A stretch of DNA of 64,000 nucleotides from Pterobdella sp. o SKG-2022. Taxonomy: Eukaryota; Annelida; Clitellata; Hirudinida; Piscicolidae. Positions 38,481 to 50,775 of this stretch are shown here, in pieces. Both the position numbers and the translations under genes were made by a program. A model generated the notes under the pieces. It had not been told where the DNA came from, did not search any database, and saw nothing but the letters and a program-made list of their open reading frames with translations. Position 1 is the stretch's first letter. Each line of letters begins with the position of its first letter. The stretch lies in assembly GCA_964035795.1 (NCBI GenBank), contig OZ038320.1, positions 20,602,589 to 20,666,588 on the forward strand, read 5' to 3'.

Positions 38481-39925
38481 ACAAATATAGGAAACTAGTG
38501 AAAAATTGAGAAATCAACATTAAATTTGCTGAAAAAGAAATACATGATAATTTCAAGGCACAAAAACAAAAAAAATACTACATAAAGTAATAAAAAACGA
38601 AAAAACATGAAGGTTTGTAGTTTTGTAGGAAACGATTTTAACAGACAAATGAAAAACTAGAACGTTAAGGTAAAAAACTGTTGAAATGTTGTTTGATTAT
38701 GGTAGGAAAAAAAGAATTAGATAGTGATAAAATGACGGTAAAAAATAAAGTTGAAAACTATAAAAGCATGCCTAAAAAACTTTACAAGTTAGATGGATAA
38801 AAAAAAATGACATTATGTGTGGAAATATTACGGAAGTTAGCATTACAAAAAGAAATCGGCACGAATAGGTCAACAGCTTTTTGTGAATTCTCAAAAAATA
38901 TGGTTTGATGCTAAATCACATAAAATGGCGCATGATAAATCAAAATAAATTGAAAACAAAAATGGTATATATTGAAAATATGAAAAAACGGTATGTATCA
39001 TATATATGTGATGTTTTTGAGAAAATTTTGAATGAATGTGTATAAAATGAAAAAATATATTAAAATAGAATGTATTGATGAATGCTAACTCAGTTTTAAA
39101 AAGTATTGATGTCTTCCACATCTCGAAATGCGCTTAACATGGCTTTAAAGTTTTTATTGATATTTAAAGATAATAGTCAAACTATTTTTGCATGCATTTC
39201 AATGTCTTTTCATATATGGAAAGTACCTAACAAGTAAAACATTCAAATAAATATTAGAAAAACGTTTGTATGACTATTGATAAATAATTTATAGTTAGTA
39301 TCATTCCGTGATTATTTTGTTTTTGGTTACGGGGCTGCATTGAAACGTTTGATGTTTTACAAAATGTCTGCGATTCAATGCTATTTATGAAGAAACTAAA
39401 TTGAATTTTTCTCTTTCCATTGAGTTAAAAACTTTTGAGGTTTTTTTTGTCAAACTAAACTTATATTTAATTACGGATAATTTAAAAAATGTAAGAATAT
39501 AGTTTCATATATCCGATAAGAGACAGTTGAGTTTCATGGTGGAAATTAAAATCCAATTATATAGAGTTTTATAAATATTTTTTTAAAAATAAACTCACCT
39601 TCAATGAAAAATTTCAAATAAAAGACAATTCACTTCCGATATTAAAACTGAATATCCAGCAAATAAGCTATTAATTGTTTTAGTAAAGATTTCGGCAAGT
39701 TCCACAACTCAAAATTTCACTCCACAACATTAACTCCTACAAAAACATCTATTGGAAAGTAAAATAAAAAGTTTCTTTGAAATATCAAACTTACAAGCGT
39801 TTCAATATATAATTAAAATGTATATCGATTTCAAAGGGACTAAAATTTTTATATTATTTTCTCATTTTTTGAAAATTTTAAAAATAAGTAACAAAAAACA
39901 TTTCAAATGCGCACCGATAACTGGC

Positions 39926-40049
39926 CACCTCGTTAGCTCAGAGATAAAAGCATTAGCACCTGTTCCACAGTGTGTTTTCGCTACATTAAATTTCTAGGAA
40001 GCGCTTTGATCTATAAGGAAAAGTACTTTATAAATACCGCATTACATTA
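39926..40049 (+). repeat. tRNA-derived SINE, internally deleted copy
   Basis: Same family as 15097-15272: head GTTAGCTCAGAGATAAAAGC with an A-box-like segment, body CACCTGTTCCACAGTGTGTT, tail ATAAATACCGCATTACATTA. Relative to the full copy, about 50 nt between two TTAG direct repeats (15125-15128 and 15175-15178) is missing. The B box and anticodon stem are therefore gone and this copy should be transcriptionally dead. Confidence 0.75.
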
Positions 40050-40055
40050 GACATA

Positions 40056-43000
40056 ACATCCCAAACTTCCAAGTTCAAGTCCAGAATTTGCATGATAGCA
40101 TTTTGGTGTCCTACGTGCAACAATGCGGAAACAACGTTAACTCATATTACTATTGAAAATTCTCAAAAGTCAAGCCTAATACATGTTACTTATTCAAATA
40201 GGTTCGTTAAATTTTCCCAGTGTACATTATGCATTGAACGTGGTCTTCATTTCAACAGTCTGTTCTTCTGAGGTTTGTTGTCTGGCGCCGATGGTTATGC
40301 AACAAAACAAATGAGTTTGAGATTGCTTAGTGTGTTCAACTTTGTGTTTAGGTTTTAAAGGATAAAGTTTGAAGAGATTTTTGACTTGTAAAATTGTTTG
40401 GAAATTATATTTTGTAAAGAACATGAATAATTGAAAGTTGACAAGATTTTTCCAAAAATAAAATGGTTACCTACTTTTAAAAACGCATTGTATCATTCAA
40501 AATAGATTCTATCTTCGTGAATAGAATTTGCTTAAAAAAAAGTAATTTAAAAACTAACTTTTTTTAAAATAACTACTAAAAAAAGTCATTTTCAAAGAAA
40601 CCATAGAAAATAAAAAATAATTATAAAACCATTAATTAAATCAGTAAAAAATTTCAATTAAAACGAAAAAACACTATCTGTCTTCTAAATTAAATATTCA
40701 AAGCTCACAGCTACCGATTTTGTGAAATTGAAATGACCAAAAGTAATGGTACTTATGATCTTTTAAATTGCTTCAAAAAAAATTGAATTTTTTTATTGCA
40801 ATAATAGATTAAAAAAATTTTTGAACTATAAGAGCAAAAATCAAATCTTTTGGTTTATTTAGTCTGTTGAATCTGCCCTCAATAGTCGTTTAATGAGGTA
40901 AAACAACTGGACAGTAACAGATTGGCTCATTATTTTGCTATGAAATTATCTTTCTTCTTAAGCTTTTTTTCAAATATATCTAAATTCATAGTTAATTATT
41001 TGAAATATTTCTAGATATATATATATTTATTTATTTAATTTCAATATTAAGTTCAATTACAGTAAAACCAATTAAATTTAATTAAATGTAATGTAAAACT
41101 TTAAAATCACATTATTTACACATTTTTTAACAAATTAATATACTGTTCTAATCAAAACTATTAACATTTTTTAACAAAAAATTATACTGTTCTATTCTAA
41201 ACTATTAATTTTTAGTTTTCCACTTTGTAAAAAAAGTCTATAAAGAGCACATAAAGTTCAGTACTTTTGTATAAAAGCTTGACGAGATGTTAGGTTCTCA
41301 CACATGCTCGGGAGCATTGAGACTTATATCAGGCTTTGATCAGCTTTTATATATTAAGTTATAGAAGTCACAATTGGCTAATAAAATTTTTGAATATCAA
41401 AGAAAGATTTTTTCTAAGAAAAAACCTGAACTGAAAAATTTTTATCGAGTACTTTACTGCTTTGAAAATAAGAGAAAATTCATCTGAAAAGTTTCAAAAA
41501 CTCGAAAAAATTAGTGTTTATTTTATTTGGGAACCTTTTCGAAAATTGATAAAACTAATGTAGCATTGGCAGCATTAATGTAAAATGTTGCAAGCATCCA
41601 ATTTATCAATCTTACCCCCATCACAACAATTAATAAAAGTTTGTGAGGGAGTCTTAAATGCTGGTTCAAGTTTAACGTTAGTGTCATCTCTAGTCTCAAT
41701 AAAATTAAAATTAATTTTTTCTCTATAATAATATTATTATATAAGATTTTAGTGGTTACCGAAATTTTGCTTAGAATACATTTAATAATTCATCATTTTC
41801 TTCGTTGAGAGTTTGAAGTTGTTTTGACTAATGTATGAGTTGAATATAAAGCAGCAACGACATGGAACCAGAAAGTCACTAGAGAATAGTTTTATGTTAT
41901 TTAGAATAATTTCATCTGCTTCAATACTACAACTTTGAGAAGTTTTTTATGTCTTTGTTGATCAAATTTGGTCTTGCGGACTATATTATAGAAGTTCATA
42001 AGACTTACGTCCACTATTAGTGCCGATTTTTTCTAAACCTTATGAGTATTTTAGTTCTAAAAAACATTCTTTATCTCAAAATTTTCTCACGCTCATAAAG
42101 AAAATAATATCGAGAAATGAGAGGAATTAAACGAAAAAGCTTTGGTTAATACTATATAAAAAAACCTTTAGAAAAATAAAAACCAAATTTATTTGTACTC
42201 TTTTCTCAGACTATACGGCTCTACTTAAACACAACTTACCGTTAACTGTTGCATTATGAAGACGACTGTATAAGCCTTTTGTAATTAAATTTTTCCTATA
42301 TACTTCACCAAAAAATAAATTTCTACGCCGTTTTGTCGATAGCATTCAAGTTCTGGTAACTTATATACTAGCTTTTTACTATTTTTATCAATGTTGAACG
42401 AATTGAAGAATGAAAAGTTTTTAAGACAAAATAAAAAATGCTTTTTTTTGAATTGTTAAGTATAAAAGTTTTTCATCTAATTTAGAAAGTTTCAATTTTG
42501 ACGCAGTTATTCGAATGTTCAAAATAATGGCAGGAAAGCACCGTTTAATTAAAATTTTATTTTGTCATAAAAGCTCTCAAAACGCGGCAATTCCGTATAT
42601 TTTACATTTCTGCAAGACCGAAATTTTATGTATTATTTCAAAGTGAATTTTAGTTTTATAAAACTAACTTAAAGGTAAACACCAAAAAGATATAATTACT
42701 CAATAAACTACTGGCTTCAATGTCGAAATCACAGAAAACATGCAACAAAACAAGAAGATGGGACTTTTTAAATGATTAAATGCGATTTAAAATAACCAGG
42801 CAATAAATTTCCAAGCGAACTCCCAAACAATTATTATCCAAAAAACACTCATTAAATTTTTAAACAATACTTTTGAAATAAATTACTCATAGGAAATCTC
42901 CAGAAACTGAACATTCATCAATAGTGAAACCAAGAAAGTCCGATTAACGAAAGATTCCAAATGTGAAAAAAACCATATGGTTGAAATAGATTATTTTCTT

Positions 43001-43096
43001 TTAAAAGTTATTTTGTATCAAAAACTAAAAACCAATGCACTAAAACTAGTTAATATTTCATTTTGATTTATTAGATTTATCTCTTAGCAAGACTTA
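40056..43096. other. Intergenic DNA with two weak coding-like segments
   Basis: Mostly AT-rich. On the minus strand, about 41742-41582 holds an open frame including ETRDDTNVKLEPAFKTPSQ and TFINCCDGGKIDKLDACN, with a possible GTAAGA donor after GATGGGG. At 40412-40224 a segment after ...tttacaag includes KPKHKVEHTKQSQ and ARQQTSEEQTVEMKTTFNA and then stops. Neither has a recognised family. They could be transposon remnants or exons of an unidentified minus-strand gene. Confidence 0.25.
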
Positions 43097-43102
43097 TTTA
43101 TT
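43097..43102 (-). terminator. Polyadenylation signal of the patatin-like gene
   Basis: On the minus strand this is AATAAA, 73 nt after the TGA stop at 43178-43176. It is the nearest canonical signal. Confidence 0.6.
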
Positions 43103-43175
43103 ATACTCACTAAACTTTTACTTCATAACCAAATATAAATGAAGCTAGTGATTGAACTTTCTCTCAATATGTGTT

Positions 43176-46100
43176 TCACACGGCCTTATCAAGGTACGAC
43201 TCCATGTAATCATTTTCATCGATGACTTCGGAAACATCATCATCAATGTGTTTCTTAAGATCTTCCCTGTTGAAGGCTCCTGTGCCAGTGAGCCCTTTCA
43301 ACTGGGGTCCATTTTGAATGAAGTTCTCCAAGAAGCTTTTTGTTGCAAGGATCCCACACTGAAAAAACGAATTAAATGATTCAAAATTTTTTTTAAAATA
43401 ATTTTATTTATAAAAAATTTTATGAAATTACTCTAAAATATATAACACAGAAGTTTTTTCACTGAAATATAATTAATAACATTTTTTTAGAGAATTTATA
43501 TATATATTCATAATTAATTATTAAAATTCCTATAAAACACTTAAATGAACACAAAGCTTTTGGTAAGTCGAACTCAAGCTTCAAAAAAAAAATTGCAATT
43601 AAAAAAAGTTTTAAATCGTCTAAATTTTGTCTTTCTTTGTTAATTTCTATTAATTATTTGATTGTGCAATGGTTTACAATTTAAATAAATTGTTAGTCAT
43701 AATACTTATTTAGGAACCCTCTAGTTGCTTATTTTTGGATACGCGGCAAATGTATTTTGCTTTAGTGTGAAAGTAATGCTTCATTTAGGATTGAATTCAA
43801 AGATAAATATTCTTAGGTTTATTTTTTATTTTTATATAATGAAAAAAATACTTCTATAAAAAAATTCCTATCAGTTTCTTTGATTTCTTTAGGATTGACT
43901 TTGTAGTCGATATAATTAGTTTCAATTATCACGGTTCTGGCCAGATTTCTTGGCTGAAATAAATTCATTAAGTATTAATAGTAAAATGAAAATAGTTGAA
44001 GATATAATTTCCAACGTTTCTCATCAGTGTGTTGTCAAGGTCTTTCAGCACCGACAAGTGGTTGAGTTTTTGAACCTCGTCCAAAACTGAAGGATGTTTC
44101 ATGGCTGCTTCAACATTTTTGCTATCTTCCAACATTTTTCTTCGTTTTTCCAAAAAAGTGTAAACGTTTTGCACAATAAGCTGAATCAATAAATAACGGG
44201 TGGTTAGATATTTATTTTTTTACAATTTTTTTTTTCAAAATTTTTAAAGAAATGTTATATTTCTTATATCTTTTATCTTTTAGTTCTATAAATTGAAGTT
44301 GAATTTTTTTCTAAAGCTTACTTTCAAATTATTTCTAGATATTAAAACAAAATTCAGTTTGATCTCGTTGAAAGCACGATCAATTATGCACATTGATGAA
44401 TGGTCCATTAGAATGTTATAATGGAGTTTTAAAAGCAAGATTGAAATTTCTTTTTAGTTGTCACATTATAAATCATGATTTATATTAAATTTTAAAACAA
44501 TTAAGAACGCGTTAAAACTAAAGCATTTTTAAATATTCAGTGCAACTTATTTGCTTAAAAAATATGATTTAACATCTTTTTTCTCTTTTCCTTTGACAAT
44601 CTTCACAATATCGGCTGCACATCTCACATTCCCTCCAAACACTGAAGTTAGTATTCCTTCGTTCAAACGACATTTCTGTGTGTTTCAAATTTAATTTGAA
44701 GAAACTTATCATACAGAGTAATTTTTTTTTCTTATCAAGTTTAATACTGTTTAAGATGAGAAATAATTTCTATTACAAACGTTAATAAGGGATTGAGCAT
44801 CGTTGATACCAAAGCTTTCTTGTCTTGAGCGTTTCAAATCACCTAAGACCTAAATATATATTACATATATGTATAACCGAAACTACTCTACAGAAAGGTT
44901 GAGAAAAATTAATTAAAAATATTTGAGAATAATTTTATTAAAATAAAAAGCTTTTCGTTAACAAAGTAACATTTCCAAGTACCTTAAATCCACTCATTTT
45001 ATTGTGGCTAATGAAAAATCAAAAACCAATCAATTAGAATAATTAATGGAAAAGATGAAAAAATAATCAAATATTCAAAAAAACTGGTTTATAATAGAAT
45101 AAATAGTTTTTCTCTTAATAATTATATTTTGTTTTTGGTATGGTTGCAATTTTAACCAAAAGTTTTTTAACCACGTCGAAAGATTTATGATTTAACTGAA
45201 TTTGTCGAAAATTTTAGTTTTAATGAAACAAAAATTACCAAGAAAAGTTGTCTAATTTTTTTGAAGCTATTTTGAAACAGTAAATACATATAGTCTATAA
45301 TGTAAATTTTTGCTTTGTAATTATATCCTTATGACGTGCATAGTATGTGTTAAAAAGAAAGTTACAAATGATGTCGATAACGTTTAAATCGTTTTTGGTT
45401 TTTTGGTGCAAAAAATAATAAAAAGTACAAAGTTGACTTACTCTCATCATAAGGTTTGCGGCGTACACAAATTCAGAATACTTTATTTGAAAATCAATGC
45501 GGTCAGTCGAAAACTTCGAGATTGCTCTGAATTGGAGATGGATGAGACAAAATTATAACTTTTATAGTATAATTATAGTTGTGTTTAAAAATTTTCAAAA
45601 TTATTTCTTGAATTTTCTTAAAAAAAATTTACTTAAATAATTTGGTATCGTGTGGTCTTGTTTGGTGCTTGAGGTCTCGGATTTTTTCAGGCAGGTCGGG
45701 AACAGTTAGGTGTGGAAGATCAATTTCATTACACTTTGAAACATTGGTTTGAGATAATAATTCATATAAAGCAATATAAATTTGAATTGGTAGGCATTAC
45801 TCACAGTAATGAAGCCCAGAGTTTTCGCATTGAATTCTTCGAACCTATCAAACGTTACGCTTGTTTCTAAGCTGGGTATCTTGTTAAAAAATGAGTTTTC
45901 TGGGTCAAGTGATAACCACCAGCCTGGAAATTTTCGAAAATGATCATGGGTTATTATTTTTTCTATAAAAAATGGGATGTCACAAGTCTGGGGAATAAAA
46001 AAACTTAGTTACTTTTGTTGAATTTTAGTCGAGAAAAATTAATTCGCTTCATGAATTTTTATTGCAAACAAAACGCTGAACAAAAAATAAAATCTCTTCT

Positions 46101-49100
46101 CCACAGGGCTTTTTTATGAACCCTTACTGTTTTTGCATTACAGTTGCTCATCAAAAATTTTACATCCCAGTACCTAGGTTTTGCAGGTTTTAAAATTCTG
46201 GAAAAACTTAAGTTTATTCATCTTTTAAAGATTTATACATTTTATTTGTTAATTGTTGTTTACAAAAAAAGTAAACACTTTAAAAACAGAATTTTGTTTT
46301 TACCATTTAAATATGCAGCAATAAAAATGTTATTTGCAAATGAGCAAGTGATAATGTTTTGCGAAAGTTTCGAAAAAAAATTTGAATTTAGCTTGAACTT
46401 TAAAATCCTAGTTGAATATTTGATTAGCTCGTGAAATATCAAATATAATTCTTCATTAATTATCACAGAATTTAACAACTTTAATTTTTCAGAAATTTTC
46501 ACATCTATGGTTTTCCGCTTAAACTCTCTAATTTTCTTTACAACTTTGCTAATGAATTATGACAAGGTTTTACTTTTTGAAAATTTTAGCTAAATAAAAA
46601 TTTTTTTCTAAGTGTTCTTATAAATCCTCATAATTTGAAGTTCACTGGTAAAATTCAAGCTTACAAAAGAACATACGATGTTTTTAAAAAACTTCATTAA
46701 TTAATGTTTTAATGAACCAATAAAATTTATGATCATATAAATGAATTTTTTAAGCTTTGAATTTTGGTAATATTTTTAAAAAATTTTAGCTAATAAAAAA
46801 TTTAGCGTGTTGTTCAACAGATACTTACACTGTTGTGTGATTTTTTATTGAATGTATCTTACTCAATGCATATATGGGATTCAAAACATTTGAGGCAAGA
46901 CTTGTGCCTATATTCACACTGTAGCACTGAATTTTGCGTGTGTGTCTCAGTTTTTTCAACAAATAAAGCGTGACGTCTGATTTTTTCACGCTGACAAGAT
47001 GAGTAATCGTTTCAAATTAGTTTAAATAAGTTTAACTCGTTATTTTGACTCATAATTTGATTAGGGCACTAGTTATTCTAAAATAATTGAATTTTCGTGT
47101 TTTTGTGTTTCTTAAAATTTTGTAATTTTCTTGTTTAAAATATTTTAAGAAAAGTCTGAAATCTATTTTGCATGTAAGAAACCATGAAGCCCAATGATTA
47201 CCGTCAAACGTATGAATTGGATAATTGCACAATATGCTTCCTCCAACATAAACCTTTTTTTGTGAATTGTCTTTGACAGTAACAGGTTGTTGCAAAGCTG
47301 TAATTGATCAAATTCAAAATATTAATTCTAAAAGCTTAAATTTTAAAAATTTATTCATCTCACGAGGTGTAGCTAGAGACATTCTTATAGATTCAGCCAC
47401 AGAAAAATCTGGAGTTGTTTTAACATGATGATATTCAGTCTGTCCGTTTGTCAAATTTGTTACTACTACACATAACTCTTTGCGGAATCTGTCATACAAC
47501 TGGAAAATATAGTTGTTTATTTTTAAAAAACTTTGGAAAAATTTTTTTTTATTGATTCAAATATCATGAAAATTAAATTTAAAGCAATGAGTGGAAAATA
47601 AACTTCAAAAGTACAAAGCTTTACGATGTTCAACGGAAGTTTTGTCTAAAATCTTTGTAGTTTAATATGAATTATTTAAACTCTGCTCTATAACATTTCA
47701 ACTTTCTATCATTTTAGGTTTTAGTTATTATAAAGTTTAAAGAGATCTTCAACAGAAAATGACAGTTAATGATAAGTTACAAATACAAGAAACACAAAAT
47801 CTACTGTGTGGTATTTCAATATAAAATAAAATTTTTCATAGATGTATTCATATTAGAAAATATTCTGTATGTGAACTTACATAATTGAGTAAATGTACTG
47901 AAAATTATTGTTTATTCGTTCAAATTATGTTGCTAAGTTTCCATAAACGGAATATATCAACTGCAGTTTAATAGTCATGCAAACATTTGTCTTATCGCAA
48001 TATTTTCTTAAATAAATTTATAAAATTAAACACTAAAAGTTTTTCTAACCTCGCTAAATGTGAGAGTAGCTTTACCAGAAACCTCCTTTATTCTTTTGCC
48101 CATCCATTTGCCTATGGACTTGCCAGGACTCACTCCTCCAGACACCATACAGCATAAGCCACATTTACCACATGAGTTATCTGACGATTAAAATATTGTT
48201 TAAATATATGAACTACTAGTTTAGAATTAAAAACTCGTCAATTTTTTTGATTAAAATTCAACGTGTTTTGAATCAAATTCATATAAAACGAATTTGAGAG
48301 TTCAAAAAGTGTGAAGAAAAAAAAAGATTTACCTTTGATAAGATTCTGAAGATCATTTTTGAAAAGTTTTTGGAGACTTGAAGAGTTATAGCCCAGACAT
48401 AAAAGAGCTGCTACAATGGCTCCTGTGCCACTGCCAGCCACCCTCTGAACTTGCTTCCATATACCAGCTTCCTCCAAAGTCTTAATTAAAACATATTATC
48501 ATAACTATCACAAGAATAAAAAAATACGTGCTTCAAAATTCAAAATTATTAATGTATAATATGTTTTCGTGCAGAAAAAATGCCCGTTGAGTTTATTATA
48601 TAATAATTAGATATATTTCACTTTGCTATAAACATAAGAAGCGGAATGATTGATATTTTAAGAACAAAAGAACTCGTGCAAATATAAGGTGAATCATGAT
48701 GAGTCGATAAATGGGTGGATGAGATTGATATCAAGGTCTAATATGACAAACTTCTCAAACACAAACAACTGTAAATAAGTCATGATTTTAAGCCTAATAT
48801 TTGGGACATGAATCAAGAGAGTTTTCGAAATAATTAGATGAAATTTTAAAAAGTTTTTTGTGAGAAGCAAATTTGTGGAAAGCTTCTTTTTCTTAGTTCT
48901 AATTATTTGATTATTTCATGTTTTTTTAAATAATTTTGTGAAGTTTCGAGGTTGGATGATGAATTTGGCTTATTTCTAACTGCACATCGAAAGAAAACAA
49001 GCATTTTTTATATAAACGCTTAAAAAAAACAATTTACAACTTGTTTTCAGCTTTCACTTCTAAAAATTTCTATGTTTAAAATACTTTCACAAAAGAAATT

Positions 49101-49731
49101 AATCAAAAATTTTAAAGAAAGAACGATTTCATCGAGTTCTTTCATGGCACGTGGTGTTCATACCAATTTTTTCCAAATATTTTCGTTGAAAATAGAACTT
49201 CTCTATATGATAAGCTGAATAAAGAATTTTTTGGAAAAAAGAATTTTGTGTCGAGGGTTGTCTTTTTAGAAAATAAGTAAAAAATAAAATTTGAATATGT
49301 TCAAATGACGAAAGCATAGTCTATCCTGTATTTTGTTTCACGTGAAATATTAAGTTTTTCAGCTTTTGAAGTAAGGAACCATTTTTCAAAGTCAAATTAA
49401 TCTATTTTTTTTATCATTGAAATTTTTTATTAATTTTCATCGTAAGATTTTTAGATGATAAATGTGTTTTGCATAAAAAATTGTTCTAAATAAAGTTATA
49501 TGAAGAAACCTTAACGGCCCCAGAATATGCCAGTAGTTTATTGTATCCTCCTTGGAAGACGAGGTTTTCAAAAGGATACTGGTACTGCTCTAGAGCGTTG
49601 TTAGTTTTTGTTACAACTAATTGTTCTGGGCTGAGCTGTTCTTGATGAGCACCAGTTTGCTGAGGTTGCTTGGTAACTTCGTCAACCTTGCTTTTCTTAC
49701 CACTTAAGTCTTCAGTTTTTTGTGGACTCAT
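43176..49731 (-). CDS. Patatin-like phospholipase-family protein, predicted catalytically dead
   Basis: Thirteen exons: 49731-49510, 48480-48333, 48180-48050, 47499-47364, 47297-47202, 45923-45805, 45733-45633, 45526-45442, 44849-44781, 44675-44574, 44180-44016, 43953-43852, 43358-43176. All phases match, giving 552 residues. Start: ATG 49731 (the frame upstream opens only with TTG). Family blocks in order: ENLVFQGGYNKLLAYSGAVK (55-74), GIWKQVQRVAGSGTGAIVAA (80-99), a PGKSIGKWMG block, ELCVVVTNL, SLATP, VYVGGSILCNYPIHTFDGWW (228-247), FNAKTLGFI, then a helical C-terminal region. Patatins use a Ser-Asp dyad to hydrolyse lipid esters. Here the nucleophile motif G-x-S-x-G is G-S-G-T-G (G92 for Ser), the DGG motif is GGS (G231 for Asp), and the oxyanion loop GGGxKG is GGYNKL. 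Probably a non-enzymatic lipid-binding or regulatory protein (inference). Divergent to SHQ1. Confidence 0.85.
45928..47201 (-). other. Intron 5 of the patatin-like gene
   Basis: A 1.3 kb intron between ..TFDG and WWLSL. It includes remnants resembling foldback family B (about 46545-46600) and a splice-flanked open segment at 46976-46829 that does not join the neighbouring exons in frame. Nothing else is supported. Confidence 0.4.
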
Positions 49732-50775
49732 TTTTAAGAATATTATTAAAACGTGATGATGTTCAGTCAATCCTTTTTGTCATGTTTCTTCCCAAGTCCG
49801 AAAAAAGAACTGAAAATTTTTCAAATAGTTAGAAATATAAATAAATATATGTTATAAATATGTTATTTTTGAACATTATTAACATACTTTCAAAAATTAA
49901 CGGAAGGAGAAACTAAACTTCTGCTGCTGCAATCCACATCCAAACTATTTTTCACGCACGTGTGCGTGCATAACATGAATGTGTAATACAGGCAACCTTA
50001 AAATCGTCTAATTATTAAAGATANNNNNNNNNNNNNNNNNNNNNNNNNNNNNNNNNNNNNNNNNNNNNNNNNNNNNNNNNNNNNNNNNNNNNNNNNNNNN
50101 NNNNNNNNNNNNNNNNNNNNNNNNNNNNNNNNNNNNNNNNNNNNNNNNNNNNNNNNNNNNNNNNNNNNNNNNNNNNNNNNNNNNNNNNNNNNNNNNNNNN
50201 NNNNNNNNNNNNNNNNNNNNNNNATATGTTATTAAGACTGAAATAACAGACACCTGGGAAAAACTCTTTTTTCGTTAATGAGTAAAAAGTTGTAGAATTA
50301 AGTATATTTTAAATAATCTTTTTTTATGTATAATTACTTGAAGCGATCCAACCAGGGTTTAAAATAGGATGAAAACAATTTCAAGAAAGTAAAATTAGCT
50401 TAAAGTTAAAATTTTTCTCAACAACAAATTGAATATACAGTTCATCTAACTCGAATTCTATAGAGGTGTGAAATTGTTTCTAATATCCTCATTCAAATTG
50501 AGAAAATTAACCAATTTTTTGAAAAAGAAAAAAATTTCTTCAAAAGCATAGTTGTTTTTTCTAAAGAAAAAATATAATTTTACAAAATAAAGAAGATAGA
50601 AAGGTTAAAGTAAAAAGATGTTTAAACAAACAAAAAAAGTTTTTGAAATGTAAAAAAATGAAAATTATTTGAAAGGAATATACTATCAATATAAAGTATT
50701 TAAAAAACAGTGAATACTAAAATTTGTAATAATAATAATAATAAAATTTTATTTCTATGCAATCGATATTAAACT
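49732..50775. promoter_or_regulatory. Divergent intergenic region between the patatin-like gene and SHQ1
   Basis: The two start codons lie about 1.04 kb apart in head-to-head orientation, so this stretch should hold both promoters. A GC-richer patch with CACGCACGTGTGCGTGCATA lies at about 49954-49975. It includes a palindromic CACGTG E-box and is a plausible control element. Part of the region is lost in the assembly gap. No TATA or initiator can be assigned safely. Confidence 0.4.
50024..50223. other. Assembly gap, 200 N
   Basis: Exactly 200 unknown bases; a round number like this is usually a placeholder and not a measured length. Any open frame drawn across it is meaningless. Confidence 1.

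Noticed and set aside
46144..46502. Overlapping open frames on both strands in patatin intron 5
   Set aside because: Both are Phe/Lys/Ile/Leu-rich, lie inside an intron whose flanking exons join without them, and match no family.
46829..46976. Extra exon of the patatin-like gene with good splice sites (DVTLYLLKKLRHTRK...)
   Set aside because: It would split the invariant FDGWW block. Exons 5 and 6 join perfectly without it, and its donor phase does not fit the next exon.
50008..50253. Open frame crossing the gap
   Set aside because: It consists almost entirely of unknown bases.
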